Origin: Symsagittifera roscoffensis
Taxonomy: Eukaryota; Xenacoelomorpha; Acoela; Convolutidae
Direction of reading: 5' to 3'
DNA length: 64,000 bases
NCBI RefSeq assembly: GCF_963678635.1
Contig: NC_087069.1
Location: forward strand, 46,270,276-46,334,275
In this document: positions 1 to 11,296 of the stretch, in pieces
Layout of the letters: every line of letters starts with the position of its first letter
How positions within the stretch are numbered: position 1 is the stretch's first letter
Notes under the pieces: model-generated
Seen by the model: only the letters and a program-made list of their open reading frames with translations
What the model was told of the DNA's origin: nothing
Databases searched by the model: none
Position numbers and translations under genes: made by a program

Positions 1-2151
1 AATATCTTAGAGCATGACGACCTTAGGGACCACCCCACCGAAGTCTTGTTGATGGCAGCATATGGAGAAATAGGGATACTAGAACGCCCAAACATGAGAG
101 TGATGAGGTGGAGAAACGGGGCCCTCTCAGGGAGTGACTTGGCGAACGAGCCTGGATTGGGAAGTTCGAGGACCTACCAACCAGGTGAGATGTCTTTGCC
201 CACCAAGCCTAGGCCTGGATTGAGGAGGATGCATCAGGAAATGAACAGCGAGGCTGCCTCGTCTAGTTCAAAGAGGGCGAGAGTAGAGTAGGAGGTTCAG
301 TCGAATGAGACAATACAGGATCTTAACGGAACGATAGAAGAACTGGAGAAGACCAGAAGGGAGCTGGACAAAATGACCGAAACCATGCTCAGTACGAAAG
401 AAGACAGAGACATGTGGAAGAGACTGTTTGAAGATTGCAACAAGAAACAGGGTGAAAAAATAGAGCGCGAGAGTACAAAGACCGATCGGAGCGGCTGGCG
501 TTGACGACAGCCGTAGAAAGAGTGATACCTACAAGGAATATTCCTCGTGGGCCGTCCTTGACGGAATTTTTGACGCCTCGCGAGTTGAGTCAAACGACGG
601 AGACGCGACTCCCAGCTACAACTGGTTGAGTGACAATCCCGGACCGGAGTGACACCCTAGGTGACCCAGTCGTGGAGCAGACAGTGAAGAAGCAAATAGA
701 AACAGCTGGACGACTTGTCGCCAAAAGGAATCCACCAGGTTCCGGGGTGACTGCACCCTATGAAACGGTAGACAACACAGGTAAAGTACAGCTCTCCCAA
801 CAGACGATGGCGAAAACGGGAGCTAGTAATGCGACATTACCAGCAAAAAGCTCTAAAGTCCGAGACAGGAAAATACGAGAAATGCCAGTGAAGAAAGTGT
901 CCCGAGTGATTGATGTACAGAAGAATAACCAGGTGAAGAATAACTTCCCGGGAGTTCCGGAGATCGACTTGCGCCCAGCAAAAAACCTGCAGCAACCGCC
1001 ACTTGGGACGTCACATCTGATATTGGTTGACAGCTTGGTGCGAGTACTCCAGAACTTGAGGACCTCCTGGATCACCACGGTGATGGCCTTCGGAGGCGCC
1101 ACGATAACCCAGCTGTATCGGTCCGATGGTGGAGTTAATGAACCCAGGAAGAATTCCTAATGTGATGATAGTAGTGGGGACAAACAATGTGTCTAGAGGT
1201 TCAATGAAGAGGAGGAACAATGGGAGTCCATGATGGTGTGCCTTTTCACTACTCTCTGCCAGAAGTTCAAGTGCGCGGTACTGACCAGTTGCACCGTACC
1301 ATTGAGCACGAGAACGTTGACACCGACGGGAAGGAGGCACAACGAAATTGTCATTAGGTGGAACAACGTGGACGCATGATCCTCATGGATATCGAGCATG
1401 AGCTCAGAGCAATGGATCAGGTCAGACTCATCACCGACGGAATTCTTTTTGATAGCATAGAGGGGCAAGGCTGGTTGAATCGAGTCTTCCAGGAGCGACT
1501 GGATGGTTTGGAAGTCGAGCTCTTTGACACGGGAGTATTGGAGAGGCAAGAGACCACAAACGAGCCGGCACTATCGACCTTTGTGCCCCCTAGCCTGGAA
1601 GCACGTTTGGGATCAGTCCCAGCCGTGATCCAAAGCTCCGCAAAGCTCTAGCGAGCCAGGGCAAAGAACAAAGCTAATGGACACATTGGGGGAGGCGCCA
1701 GTGAGAAGAACGATTCGCCCACATAGAAGATTGGGACCGGTCAACTCCACGACGGACACTTCAGGCACCTCGAGGTCAGAAACGACAAGTAGCATTCGAG
1801 AAGAACGACGACCAGATAGAAGCTCTTTGATGTGGTCGAGGCCCATATGCTCACCTTGGCATGTCTACAATCAGGACCTGATGAAGCTAAATCTTCAGAC
1901 GGTAAAGTTTGCGGCTGATGCCGTGAAGATGTTGAATGGAGCAATGCTCACAGTGAGCGGGCTTTATACAATTGCAGGTGTGGACTGGTTGATAGCCGCA
2001 GGCATTAACTTCAGCTCCACAACCGCCTTGAGATTTGCTGATTTGGAGGGACTGCCCTCTAATAACACAATGGGTCCAGTAAACGCGAGACTTTTGCAGG
2101 ACGTGAAGTTGAACCACGATGAAAGAAACGCTAAAGGAAGACCTGTAGAGA
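1..2151 (+). pseudogene. ORF A remnant (SGNH/GDSL hydrolase), 5' end cut by window edge
   Basis: This is the decayed first gene of the block that follows pol, and it matches 20628-22778 with no difference that I noticed. Reading starts mid-gene, so the start codon lies outside the window. A TAG at 289-291 ends the first open stretch. A charged coiled-coil-like stretch follows in the same frame to a TGA near 504. SGNH blocks can then be followed across frames. Block I near 1027 reads V-D-S instead of G-D-S, block II is the G-G-A-T stretch near 1092, and block III GTNN lies at about 1177-1188. Block V near 1435 reads D-G-I-L where the intact relative on the reverse strand has D-G-I-H, so the catalytic His codon is lost. 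The last part (1677-2150) is homologous to the region after the SGNH domain. The family hydrolyses esters; this copy cannot encode an active enzyme. Genes B, C and most of D are deleted downstream. Confidence 0.75.
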
Positions 2152-2355
2152 ATTGTGACGTTGTGCCTCCACGACAGCTTCTGCCGCAACAGAGAAACTA
2201 ACGTTGATCATCTACCTTGTTGCAAACAAAGGGTAGAAAAGCAGAAGTGTTGGAGGACTGCCTCCAACAGCGTCAGGATCGCCACTGATGTGTTGCAAGA
2301 CACAGAAACAGAAAGCGCAGAGTCAGTGTCGCAGGAGGAGGAGATGGAACAATGA
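2152..2355 (+). pseudogene. ORF D C-terminal remnant
   Basis: About 65 residues match the extreme C-terminus of the large unknown ORF D at 42838-45984. The shared pattern is LCLHxSFCRNRE, then a CC pair, then an acidic tail. The join to the ORF A tail at about 2150 is a deletion junction: B, C and roughly the first thousand residues of D are missing. Its last 29 bases are also the start of the 2.49 kb tandem unit. It is not expected to be functional alone. Confidence 0.75.
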
Positions 2356-4819
2356 CAAACAGCTGAAAGACAAGATGCAAAAAGAAGAAAAATTGGAAGA
2401 ATTTAGAAGTTTTAGAACTTCTAAACAACAAAAACAAAGAAAGGAACAAAGAAGTGAACAGAGGAGTATAGAAGAAGAAAAAGTTAAAAACTCCGAATTG
2501 TTTTTATGTCAAAAACTCAAATGCGAAACAAAGCAACTAAGTTTGCAATTGAAGCTGGAAAGAAACTCTTTGAGTTGAGTTTTGAAGGTTAAAGAATTTG
2601 TTGCATTTTTAAATTATAGTTTTAGTTAGTGGCTTTAGAGACACTTAAAAACTTTTCAGAAAGGCTTGAGTGAAGAATATATTAAATATTCTAGGCTGCA
2701 TGACTGTTTTTAAACAACTAAGATGACTCATCACTTTGTGATGATATGAAAGACTTGAGTAATCTTTTGAGGAGGGAGATTATTTCATTGTTCCTTCTAA
2801 ACACCGAATTTCTTAATTTTAATGTTCAGGACCAATAACAACTAAATTTCCGAAGGGAGGAAGCATAGTAGGACAATTTTAGCTGGTTGGTTGGCAGGAC
2901 TGTCCTGTGTCCCAACATTTTTTAAAACATAAAAGAAAAAGTTTTAAATCAGGGCATTGAAGTTGGAAGTCAGAAAAAGTGTTTTATCTGAAGTCATATC
3001 CTCGAAATAGAAGTTTAGCGAAAGAATTTGGAAGGCTATATTAGTGTGGTATGATGCCATTTGTATTCTGCAATGAGTTGATATGAGGCAGAGCAGATAA
3101 AAGTGATTTGATGCATTTTGTAAATTCTGTTCGATGGCACTGTATCAATTTCATGAAGATTACGAGACTCAAGGAGGACATTGACAGGGCTGTCCGGGGA
3201 ATATGTGGCATTCAACCATAATGTACGAAAATGCAGTTTCGCAATCGCATTTTTATCGAAAAGAAAAAAGAACATCTAACTGGGAAGATTGATGGTTTTA
3301 ATGAATTAGCGACGTTATTTGAACGATTAGACAAATCGGGAAGGTTCAGTTTTAACTGACATGCTAATTGTTAAAATTTCGATTTGGACGTGAACGACAC
3401 GTAAATTTTTATTATTTTGCACACACTGAAACGGCGAAAAGACAACAACAGTATTCGTAGAGAACAACGGTAGTCTCAGTGACAACATGCCGAAACGGCA
3501 GAAGATTGAAATTGTGGTTACAAATTGTCAGTAACTACTCCAAGCTGTAACGATTGTGCCGCTACAATCGTTACCTAGCAGTTTACAAGAACCAGGAAGG
3601 GTGTTAGGAAGACGTGTCCAGCCTTCCGGAAAGAAATAAGAGTGTTATTTCTCCGGATTCCAGAATCCGGAAGGGTCTAGGGATTGGGACTTGAACTGTA
3701 TTTTAAAAATTTTTAGCTTCCAGGATTGTCTTGAGTTGAATTCAATTAATACGAAAATCCTTTTCAGATAATGAGAAGCTAGGAGTTGGAGGAAAGGGTT
3801 GATCCATCTTCGATGGAGATGATGATTTTCATCTACTGAACAATAGTAAGATGATATATAAGTGGTAGCCCTGTTTTTAGGAGTGACCTCGTGGTCTGGG
3901 ACCTTCGTGGTCTCGAGACCCAACCATGAGCTCACTATTTTTGCATCTAATTAAGTTAATCGCAGTGTTCTGGTCGAAACCGGAAAGAGTAACGTTTTTT
4001 TTTGTCGAACCGATTTTAGAAATACCACCAAAAGAACTGGCTCTGGCGGAGACGGTGAAAAGCATGTAGAGCTGTGTTTAGACGCTGGCCATTAGTTTTA
4101 GAACCTAGCTTTATTTTACGTCAATTTGTGCTTCCGGGCGAATGTTAACCTCATAAGGCCTCATTTGGAGGTCTGTAATTAAGTCTGGTACCCGTATTAA
4201 AGAAGGACACACGATTAATCGAAAATGTGCAACGACGAGCCACACGAATGGTACAATGGCTCCAAACACTAAGCTACAATGAAAGGTTAAAGAAACTAAA
4301 ACTACCGTCACTTGAATACCGCAGAAGGCGAGGAACAATGATCGAAATGTTCAAAGTAGGTAACAACCGTTATGACCCAAAAGCTACAAAAGACATGCTC
4401 GAATTGAATAATCGTGACACAAGGACAAATGGCAAGAAAATGATATTGAAGAAGACCAACTTCGAACTGCGGAAAAAAATTTTTACCATTAGATCAGCTA
4501 CAGATTGGAAAACAACTCGAAGACCTTGAACGCTTTCAAGAACAACCTGGACAAAAATTTGTGCCAGTCGGCCACATTTGGAAGTATGATCTTGAGCAAT
4601 GCGAGCAACATGATTTTGGGTGAAATGGAATTTTTCAAAAGTTCGAATTGAGCATGTCATTCTCAACTTTCTCGCGACAACTGAAAATCTCAGAAATATA
4701 AGATCAGAACAACTGAACTACTATCGCCGGAAAGTGGTCAAAAAAAAAGAAGAAGGAAATTGCTATTCGCAATTTCCAGAGATAATATCACACTAGAGTA
4801 GAGCTGTCTTATCTTAAAA
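2327..4819 (+). repeat. 2.49 kb tandem unit, copy 1 (ORF D end + LTR + LINE fragment + LTR part)
   Basis: The unit runs from the last codons of ORF D through a full LTR variant (about 2570-4149, ending in GAATGTTAAC), a LINE fragment (4150-4556) and the inner part of a second LTR type (4557-4819). The next unit repeats it with only a handful of substitutions and a one-base T-run change. The LTR has perfect or near-perfect hairpins at 3546-3573, 3632-3652, 3803-3817 and 3888-3930, and a TCCGGGGA motif at 3193-3200. A 23-base palindrome with a 9-bp stem lies at 4754-4776. No gene is seen; the short antisense frames are LTR shadows. Confidence 0.85.
4150..4556 (+). mobile_element. LINE (CR1/jockey-like) reverse transcriptase 3' fragment
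   Basis: The translation carries the classic end of a non-LTR reverse transcriptase ORF: a broken RPHLE...VW.PY stretch, then VQRRATRMV, LSYNERLKKL, LPSLEYRRRRG and MIEMFKV, ending with an F-K-N-N-L-D-K-like stretch. In-frame stops precede the VQRRAT motif and the frame shifts near the end, so this is a dead fragment. It sits directly against the LTR end GTTAAC. Confidence 0.8.
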
Positions 4820-7310
4820 TGTCGCAGGAGGAGGAGATGGAACAATGACAAACAGCTGAAAGACAAGATGCAAAAAGAAGAAAAATTGGAAGAATTTAGA
4901 AGTTTTAGAACTTCTAAACAACAAAAACAAAGAAAGGAACAAAGAAGTGAACAGAGGAGTATAGAAGAAGAAAAAGTTAAAAACTCCGAATTGTTTTTAT
5001 GTCAAAAACTCAAATGCGAAACAAAGCAACTAAGTTTGCAATTGAAGCTGGAAAGAAACTCTTTGAGTTGAGTTTTGAAGGTTAAAGAATTTGTTGCATT
5101 TTTAAATTATAGTTTTAGTTAGTGGCTTTAGAGACACTTAAAAACTTTTCAGAAAGGCTTGAGTGAAGAATATATTAAATATTCTAGGCTGCATGACTGT
5201 TTTTAAACAACTAAGATGACTCATCACTTTGTGATGATATGAAAGACTTGAGTAATCTTTTGAGGAGGGAGATTATTTCATTGTTCCTTCTAAACACCGA
5301 ATTTCTTAATTTTAATGTTCAGGACCAATAACAACTAAATTTCCGAAGGGAGGAAGCATAGTAGGACAATTTTAGCTGGTTGGTTGGCAGGACTGTCCTG
5401 TGTCCCAACATTTTTTAAAACATAAAAGAAAAAGTTTTAAATCAGGGCATTGAAGTTGGAAGTCAGAAAAAGTGTTTTATCTGAAGTCATATCCTCGAAA
5501 TAGAAGTTTAGCGAAAGAATTTGGAAGGCTATATTAGTGTGGTATGATGCCATTTGTATTCTGCAATGAGTTGATATGAGGCAGAGCAGATAAAAGTGAT
5601 TTGATGCATTTTGTAAATTCTGTTCGATGGCACTGTATCAATTTCATGAAGATTACGAGACTCAAGGAGGACATTGACAGGGCTGTCCGGGGAATATGTG
5701 GCATTCAACCATAATGTACGAAAATGCAGTTTCGCAATCGCATTTTTATCGAAAAGAAAAAAGAACATCTAACTGGGAAGATTGATGGTTTTAATGAATT
5801 AGCGACGTTATTTGAACGATTAGACAAATCGGGAAGGTTCAGTTTTAACTGACATGCTAATTGTTAAAATTTCGATTTGGACGTGAACGACCCGTAAATT
5901 TTTATTATTTTGCACACACTGAAACGGCGAAAAGACAACAACAGTATTCGTAGAGAACAACGGTAGTCTCAGTGACAACATGCCGAAACGGCAGAAGATT
6001 GAAATTGTGGTTACAAATTGTCAGTAACTACTCCAAGCTGTAACGATTGTGCCGCTACAATCGTTACCTAGCAGTTTACAAGAACCAGGAAGGGTGTTAG
6101 GAAGACGTGTCCAGCCTTCCGGAAAGAAATAAGAGTGTTATTTCTCCGGATTCCAGAATCCGGAAGGGTCTAGGGATTGGGACTTGAACTGTATTTTAAA
6201 AATTTTTAGCTTCCAGGATTGTCTTGAGTTGAATTTAATTAATACGAAAATCCTTTTCAGATAATGAGAAGCTAGGAGTTGGAGGAAAGGGTTGATCCAT
6301 CTTCGATGGAGATGATGATTTTCATCTACTGAACAATAGTAAGATGATATATAAGTGGTAGCCCTGTTTTTAGGAGTGACCTCGTGGTCTGGGACCTTCG
6401 TGGTCTCGAGACCCAACCATGAGCTCACTATTTTTGCATCTAATTAAGTTAATCGCAGTGTTCTGGTCGAAACCGGAAAGAGTAACGTTTTTTTTGTCGA
6501 ACCGATTTTAGAAATACCACCAAAAGAACTGGCTCTGGCGGAGACAGTGAAAAGCATGTAGAGCTGTGTTTAGACGCTGGCCATTAGTTTTAGAACCTAG
6601 CTTTATTTTACGTCAATTTGTGCTTCCGGGCGAATGTTAACCTCATAAGGCCTCATTTGGAGGTCTGTAATTAAGTCTGGTACCCGTATTAAAGAAGGAC
6701 ACACGATTAATCGAAAATGTGCAACGACGAGCCACACGAATGGTACAATGGCTCCAAACACTAAGCTACAATGAAAGGTTAAAGAAACTAAAACTACCGT
6801 CACTTGAATACCGCAGAAGGCGAGGAACAATGATCGAAATGTTCAAAGTAGGTAACAACCGTTATGACCCAAAAGCTACAAAAGACATGCTCGAATTAAA
6901 TAATCGTGACACAAGGACAAATGGCAAGAAAATGATATTGAAGAAGACCAACTTCGAACTGCGGAAAAAAATTTTTACCATTAGATCAGCTACAGATTGG
7001 AAAACAACTCGAAGACCTTGAACGCTTTCAAGAACAACCTGGACAAAAATTTGTGCCAGTCGGCCACATTTGGAAGTATGATCTTGAGCAATGCGAGCAA
7101 CATGATTTTGGGTGAAATGGAATTTTTCAAAAGTTCGAATTGAGCATGTCATTCTCAACTTTCTCGCGACAACTGAAAATCTCAGAAATATAAGATCAGA
7201 ACAACTGAACTACTATCGCCGGAAAGTGGTCAAAAAAAAGAAGAAGGAAATTGCTATTCGCAATTTCCAGAGATAATATCACACTAGAGTAGAGCTGTCT
7301 TATCTTAAAA
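4820..7310 (+). repeat. 2.49 kb tandem unit, copy 2
   Basis: Direct repeat of 2327-4819. I noticed about five substitutions and a shorter T run. The last bases of ORF D are at its left end, the LTR variant runs about 5063-6641, the LINE fragment 6642-7048, and the inner LTR part with the 9-bp palindrome follows to 7310. The few differences between copies 1 and 2 are themselves preserved in the second 20.6 kb copy, so the local duplication came first. Confidence 0.85.
6642..7048 (+). mobile_element. LINE (CR1/jockey-like) reverse transcriptase 3' fragment, tandem copy
   Basis: Same dead LINE fragment as at 4150-4556, copied with the tandem unit. The VQRRAT, LSYNERLKKL and LPSLEYRRRRG motifs are all present. 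Confidence 0.8.
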
Positions 7311-7697
7311 CAGAAGGCAGAAAAATTGCGAAAGAAGAAAAGACGAATTAGAAGTTGGACCAGAGTGAACTTTCGGTGGAAAGGTGGACAACCGAAGTCT
7401 CCCAATGATCCAGCCCCAAAACTCAAATTTCAAGTCAAAACTTCTTTCTCAAGTTGGAAGTTATTAATTTAAAACTTCTCAGGTTAAACTTTTTTCCAAT
7501 TATTCTAGAAATGCTGGTTAATTTAGTTAGTCCAATTCTCGAGTCTGCCAGCATGTGAGTACCCAATATAGTTTTCTTGAGTGTGTTTAACGATTGTAAT
7601 GTTGAGTTAAGGAGAGTTTTAGGTTGATCCATCTGAAATGGATCAAAGTTCCACTGTCCAATAAAAAGAAACTGTACGGACTGTTCCGACCCTGTTT
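7311..7697 (+). mobile_element. LTR fragment of the reverse-element type
   Basis: This stretch is homologous to the reverse complement of 48390-48720, part of the LTR of the reverse-strand element. Shared features are the GTGGAAAGGTGGACAAC-like stretch, the perfect hairpin TTGATCCAT/ATGGATCAA at 7624-7646 and an AATAAAAAG signal just after it. It joins abruptly to the other LTR type at 7698, so the 5' LTR is mosaic. Short antisense frames here are not supported as genes. Confidence 0.65.
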
Positions 7698-8582
7698 TGT
7701 GCCATTCTGCCGGATGACACAGCACAACCTTCCCGCGACAGAAAAAAGAGTGACTAAAGGCCTTATGAACAGAAAAGTGTTGCGACGGAGGGTCAGAATG
7801 TTCGAGAATTTTTATTTTTAAAATTTCGATCGGAAGAAGAACATTTCTGAGAAATAGAAAAAAGACGGCCATTTTGAATAGAAAAGACGAAAATCAGAAC
7901 CACGATATAGATTGTGAAGAACAGTTGTATCAGAGACAGAAAAACACGGAGCCTCTTATCGTGGCAAGAACACACGATAAGGACCTTAGCGACAGATATT
8001 TGTGGAGACGGAGGCTTCAGTGGGGGGAAGAGAAATACCACGGAACCCTCCCGGGACACGAAATATAGGAGATAAGAGTGTTATCTCAAGAAAATCACGG
8101 GAGCGGAGGCTTGGTCCCCCAGAGACTGTTATATGTGAAGGGACTGTGAAAACTGACTATAACAGCTGCTGTAATGTCCTAGATCTTAATAAACACCGAT
8201 ATTATTTGATATTTCAGAGCATGAGTAGATAGAAAAAGGGAAAGGGTCAATCCATCTCCAATGGATTTAATATAAAACTGTTACACAAAAACATAATAAA
8301 ATAGGTTGTTCGAGCCGTGTTTTTAATGACAATCACGTAGTCTGAGGATCCGAGACTCAGCTATGTGGTTGTGTTCGCATGAAAACGAAAGCTGATCAAA
8401 AGTCGTTTGACTGATGGCCTAAAAATGGTAACTTTTTACTTTGCCCTAAACAGACCAGAAAATCAACTGGCAAGGTCGAGACGGTGAAAAACGAGTAGAA
8501 TTAAGGTAGCTGACGCCTGCCAGTCGTTGATAGGTACTTTTTCTACGCTCCGTCGCTGTGTGATATTTGGGCGAATGTTACA
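7698..8582 (+). mobile_element. 5' LTR, shared 885-bp segment, ends at ...GTTACA
   Basis: Identical in length to 28325-29209 and 46735-47619. I noticed only two substitutions against the 3' LTR copy. It ends in the LTR terminus TGTTACA. It holds an AATAAA at 8188-8193 and several stem-loops: GAGATAA/TTATCTC at 8069-8087, AATCCAT/ATGGATT at 8249-8267, and CACGTAG-CTGAG/CTCAG-CTATGTG at 8334-8367. It belongs to element 2 (leader and gag downstream). Confidence 0.8.
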
Positions 8583-8594
8583 TAGACGTTTTTA

Positions 8595-8612
8595 TGGCGC
8601 TCCTGGGTGGGC
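8595..8612 (+). promoter_or_regulatory. Candidate primer-binding site (tRNA-Asn-like)
   Basis: TGGCGCTCCTGGGTGGGC begins 12 bases after the LTR end. Its complement ends in CCA and resembles the 3' end of eukaryotic tRNA-Asn (recalled, not searched), with two neighbouring mismatches in about 17. The 12-base gap from the LTR is longer than usual. Confidence 0.5.
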
Positions 8613-8660
8613 CTGTTAAAGGCATGAAATCATCATGATCAGCAAGCGTTTCAGCGACGT

Positions 8661-9873
8661 ACCCTCCGCTCCGGGCGTAAGCCCGAGTTAGAGGCCTTAA
8701 TGACCGTTGTTGTACTAGGGGGAAGGTGCGTACCCTCCGTCTAGTGCAATTTAGCTTTTTAACTTAGTTAACACCGAAAATTCCGGGGGCCGGAGGGTTA
8801 GGTGGGAAGTCATGAACCCGCTTGTCCCGAGGTCCCCGGACCAAAAACAACTAAAGAGAAAGCGTAAAACCAAACAAAAATAGTGTATAACCAAGAAAAA
8901 GCCAAAAATAAATTTATTTAAAAACAAAAAGAACAAAAAACAGTAAAAAATTCAAAAAAGACCAAAAACAGTAAAAAACATAAAGTGACAATTTATATGT
9001 TATTTCCGGACGAGATGTGATCTGACCTTCCTATTTGTTGTTGTTTCAGATTGATTTATATCGTTTCTGATAGAGAGATTGTGTGTTTTGGTGAAGGGTT
9101 GGGTACCCTCCCTCGAGTGTAATTTGAGTGTTTAAGCACGTTAATGGTGATTTTGCCGGTGACCGGAGGGTAGAGTGGCAGGCTGATCAACGTGTTCCAC
9201 ACTCAACAGGGACATCAAGGATAACATCCGCAACGACTGTTGGGTATCGTTGAAGCAATTTTAGTATCGTTCGGGTACTATTTCCTTAAAACTTAAGTGG
9301 TGGGGGGCACGATTGGCGCGGTCCGATTGTACCCTCCATCGATTACAAATTTCCGAGTTAAGGGTCTTAATTCGGATATTTTGGTGCAAAGGAGGGTATA
9401 GTACTATTTATTAACGACTATTTATAGATTATTGTCCTTACTATATATTACTTATCTCCTATTTAGACCCAAGAAACACCCATTTTATGTCGAAAATTAC
9501 CAATTTTCGACCAAACTGTAGACCCCCAAATTTTCGGATATCCGAGCTTTTCCGATAGGCAAAAAGCTTTTATATAGAGAGTAGCCACGTAGTTCGATCC
9601 CCTTTATTAAAGAAACCGCGTGAGCAAAGATTCAGTGGAAGTTAGAAAAACGAGAATTTTTCGACCAAAATTTTGATAATTTTCTGTATTTTGTCAATCT
9701 GTTTTGGGGATCGAGTTTTTGAGTTTTTAGAGTTAGAGCAATAAAATTTTTTGCGTTAGGAGCGTGCTAGCATAACGTGCTCGGTTACTAGAGAAATTTT
9801 TGGGTAACCCTCCGAGTAGCTCCGTGGATAGAGCTAACGACTTAAGGTTTGGAAAAGGAAGGAATCGGAGGGT
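8661..9873 (+). repeat. Five 67-nt cassettes bounded by ACCCTCC and GGAGGGT
   Basis: The cassettes lie at 8661-8727, 8732-8798, 9105-9171, 9331-9397 and 9807-9873. Each is exactly 67 nt and begins ACCCTCC. Four end GGAGGGT and the first ends GGAAGGT. The ends can pair as a 7-bp stem. Inside is a weakly similar hairpin built around TTAA. The fifth cassette has a tRNA A-box-like stretch (TAGCTCCGTGGATAGAGC), but none has a clear T-loop or anticodon arm. A shortened 56-nt relative lies at 10228-10283. They look like tRNA-sized structured RNA modules; their function is unknown. Confidence 0.75.
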
Positions 9874-10227
9874 CCAAATTTGATAGTTTTTGGCCAAATT
9901 TTTGTTTCTAAACCAATTTTGGTCCGGTTTTTTGCATTATTCCAGTGCCGTACAGGGCTACTACGCTCATTTCAAGTATTTTTAGGCACTTTCGACCGGA
10001 ATTGCGAAAAAAGTCTTTCAGATCCTATATAGGTGGTGAAAAAGGCCATTTTGACGAACGCGTTTTTGGCGATTTCTCAAAGACTAGTTATCCGATCGGG
10101 ATAATTTTGGTACCATAAGTCGACGTTTTTGACCACTTTTCCGAATCGCAACCGTTTTTGGGTTGATTATTTCGGAAAAGAAAAATTTTTTAGAACTTGT
10201 TGGTTCGGAGGGTCCAAGTAACGGGCA

Positions 10228-10739
10228 ACCCTCCGAGCGGCAGAAAATTTTATCAAAACATCTTTTTATTTAACTGGGAAGGTTGACCGTGTCAGCCAAC
10301 CTAGTTTTAAGTCAGGTAGACCGCTTTCAGAGGCTTTACTGCGGTGATTTAACCCTTTTTCTTGATTTTGGGGGAACCCTCCGAAGTGACCCTCCGGAGT
10401 CAGCTAAACCCTTTAGCAACCCTCCTTAGTGGAAAATTTCCACGAGATCACCCTAAGAAGTTGAAACAGCTCCCCCTAGAACCCTTAGCTTATTTTGACG
10501 CTTTTTGAAGCTAGTAGGAGAACCTTCCAAGTGAGATCAGAAAATTTGAAAATTTTGGAGGTACCCTCCGAAGTGACCCTCCGGAGCGTATTAAGCATCT
10601 TATTGACCCTCCTTAGTAAATTTAGGGGGACCCTCCGAAGTAACTTGGGTGATTAAGATACCCTCCTAAGTAACTTGAGTGATTGAGGTACCCTCCGAGG
10701 TAACCCTCCGGAGTGTCTTAAACCTTCTAGCGACCCTCC
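10228..10739 (+). repeat. Cluster of ACCCTCC heptamers
   Basis: ACCCTCC occurs at 10228, 10376, 10389, 10419, 10563, 10576, 10616, 10630, 10660, 10690, 10703 and 10733, always on the plus strand. It is often in the compound ACCCTCCGAAGTGACCCTCCGGAG arrangement with spacers containing TTAA. The heptamer is the same as the left arm of the 67-nt cassettes. Confidence 0.8.
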
Positions 10740-10947
10740 TTGTAAGAGAATTGAGTAAACCTTCTGTGGCAATTTGGGAAACGGAAAATATCCATTTAAT
10801 TAGGATCATATTAGGATATTAGGCGTGCTTATCAGGGTCATAAGAACCCATTCTGACCCGGAAATTCGTGATCAACTTTGGATTCTATATTGGGTGTATT
10901 AGAAGTACCCGAACAAGATTTTTTTTTGATTGTGATTTTGGTTGAGT

Positions 10948-11296
10948 GGTTGCCTTGAGCTACTTAATAGGAAAGTTCGGGCAATCCGGGAACAAATAAA
11001 GGAAGACCTCGGTGGGTGTATTAAGCAAATACACACCCACTTGAGAAGAAGAATTGTTCCCTACTCTCGTGCACTTGGAGCAGTCCGAGTGTGGGAGAGC
11101 TTTTTCATAGATTTGACGAATTTTCGACCAAGAGGTTGCCTTGAGCTACTTAGTAGGACAGCTCGGGCAATCGCAGGACACCCAAAAGAAGACCTCGGTG
11201 GGTGTATTAGGCAAATACACACCCACTTGAGAAGACTGTGTCCTGGGCTTCGTTCTTTCGGATCGTTCCGATTGGGGGAAGTCTTTTTCTTTAAGA
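10948..11296 (+). repeat. Duplicated structured RNA element (186-nt period)
   Basis: Two copies start at GGTTGCCTTGAGC (10948 and 11134). Each contains a near-perfect hairpin (11012-11040, 11198-11226; GTGGGTGTATT against AATACACACCCAC) enclosed by a longer stem. The enclosing stem differs between copies but stays paired: GGGAACAA/TTGTTCCC at 10988-10995 and 11054-11061, against CAGGACAC/GTGTCCTG at 11174-11181 and 11238-11245. A 5' stem TTGCC/GGCAA closes both copies. This is evidence of an RNA kept for its fold. A 142-codon frame across it starts at TTG and is probably incidental. Confidence 0.75.

Noticed and set aside
4227-4529. A host gene of 100 codons
   Set aside because: It carries the standard LINE reverse transcriptase end motifs with stops on both sides, and it is copied with the repeat unit.
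7435-7872. 145-codon antisense frame (repeated at 28062-28499, partly at 46622-46909)
   Set aside because: It lies in LTR sequence, crosses the mosaic junction at 7698 and changes N-terminus where the LTR changes. It is a shadow.
9807-9873. A tRNA gene
   Set aside because: There is an A-box-like stretch and a 7-bp end stem, but no good anticodon stem or T-loop, and four sister cassettes lack the A box.
8661-10739. CRISPR-like repeat array
   Set aside because: The repeated unit is a 7-mer with irregular spacing in a eukaryotic retroelement leader. There are no repeat-spacer units and no cas genes.
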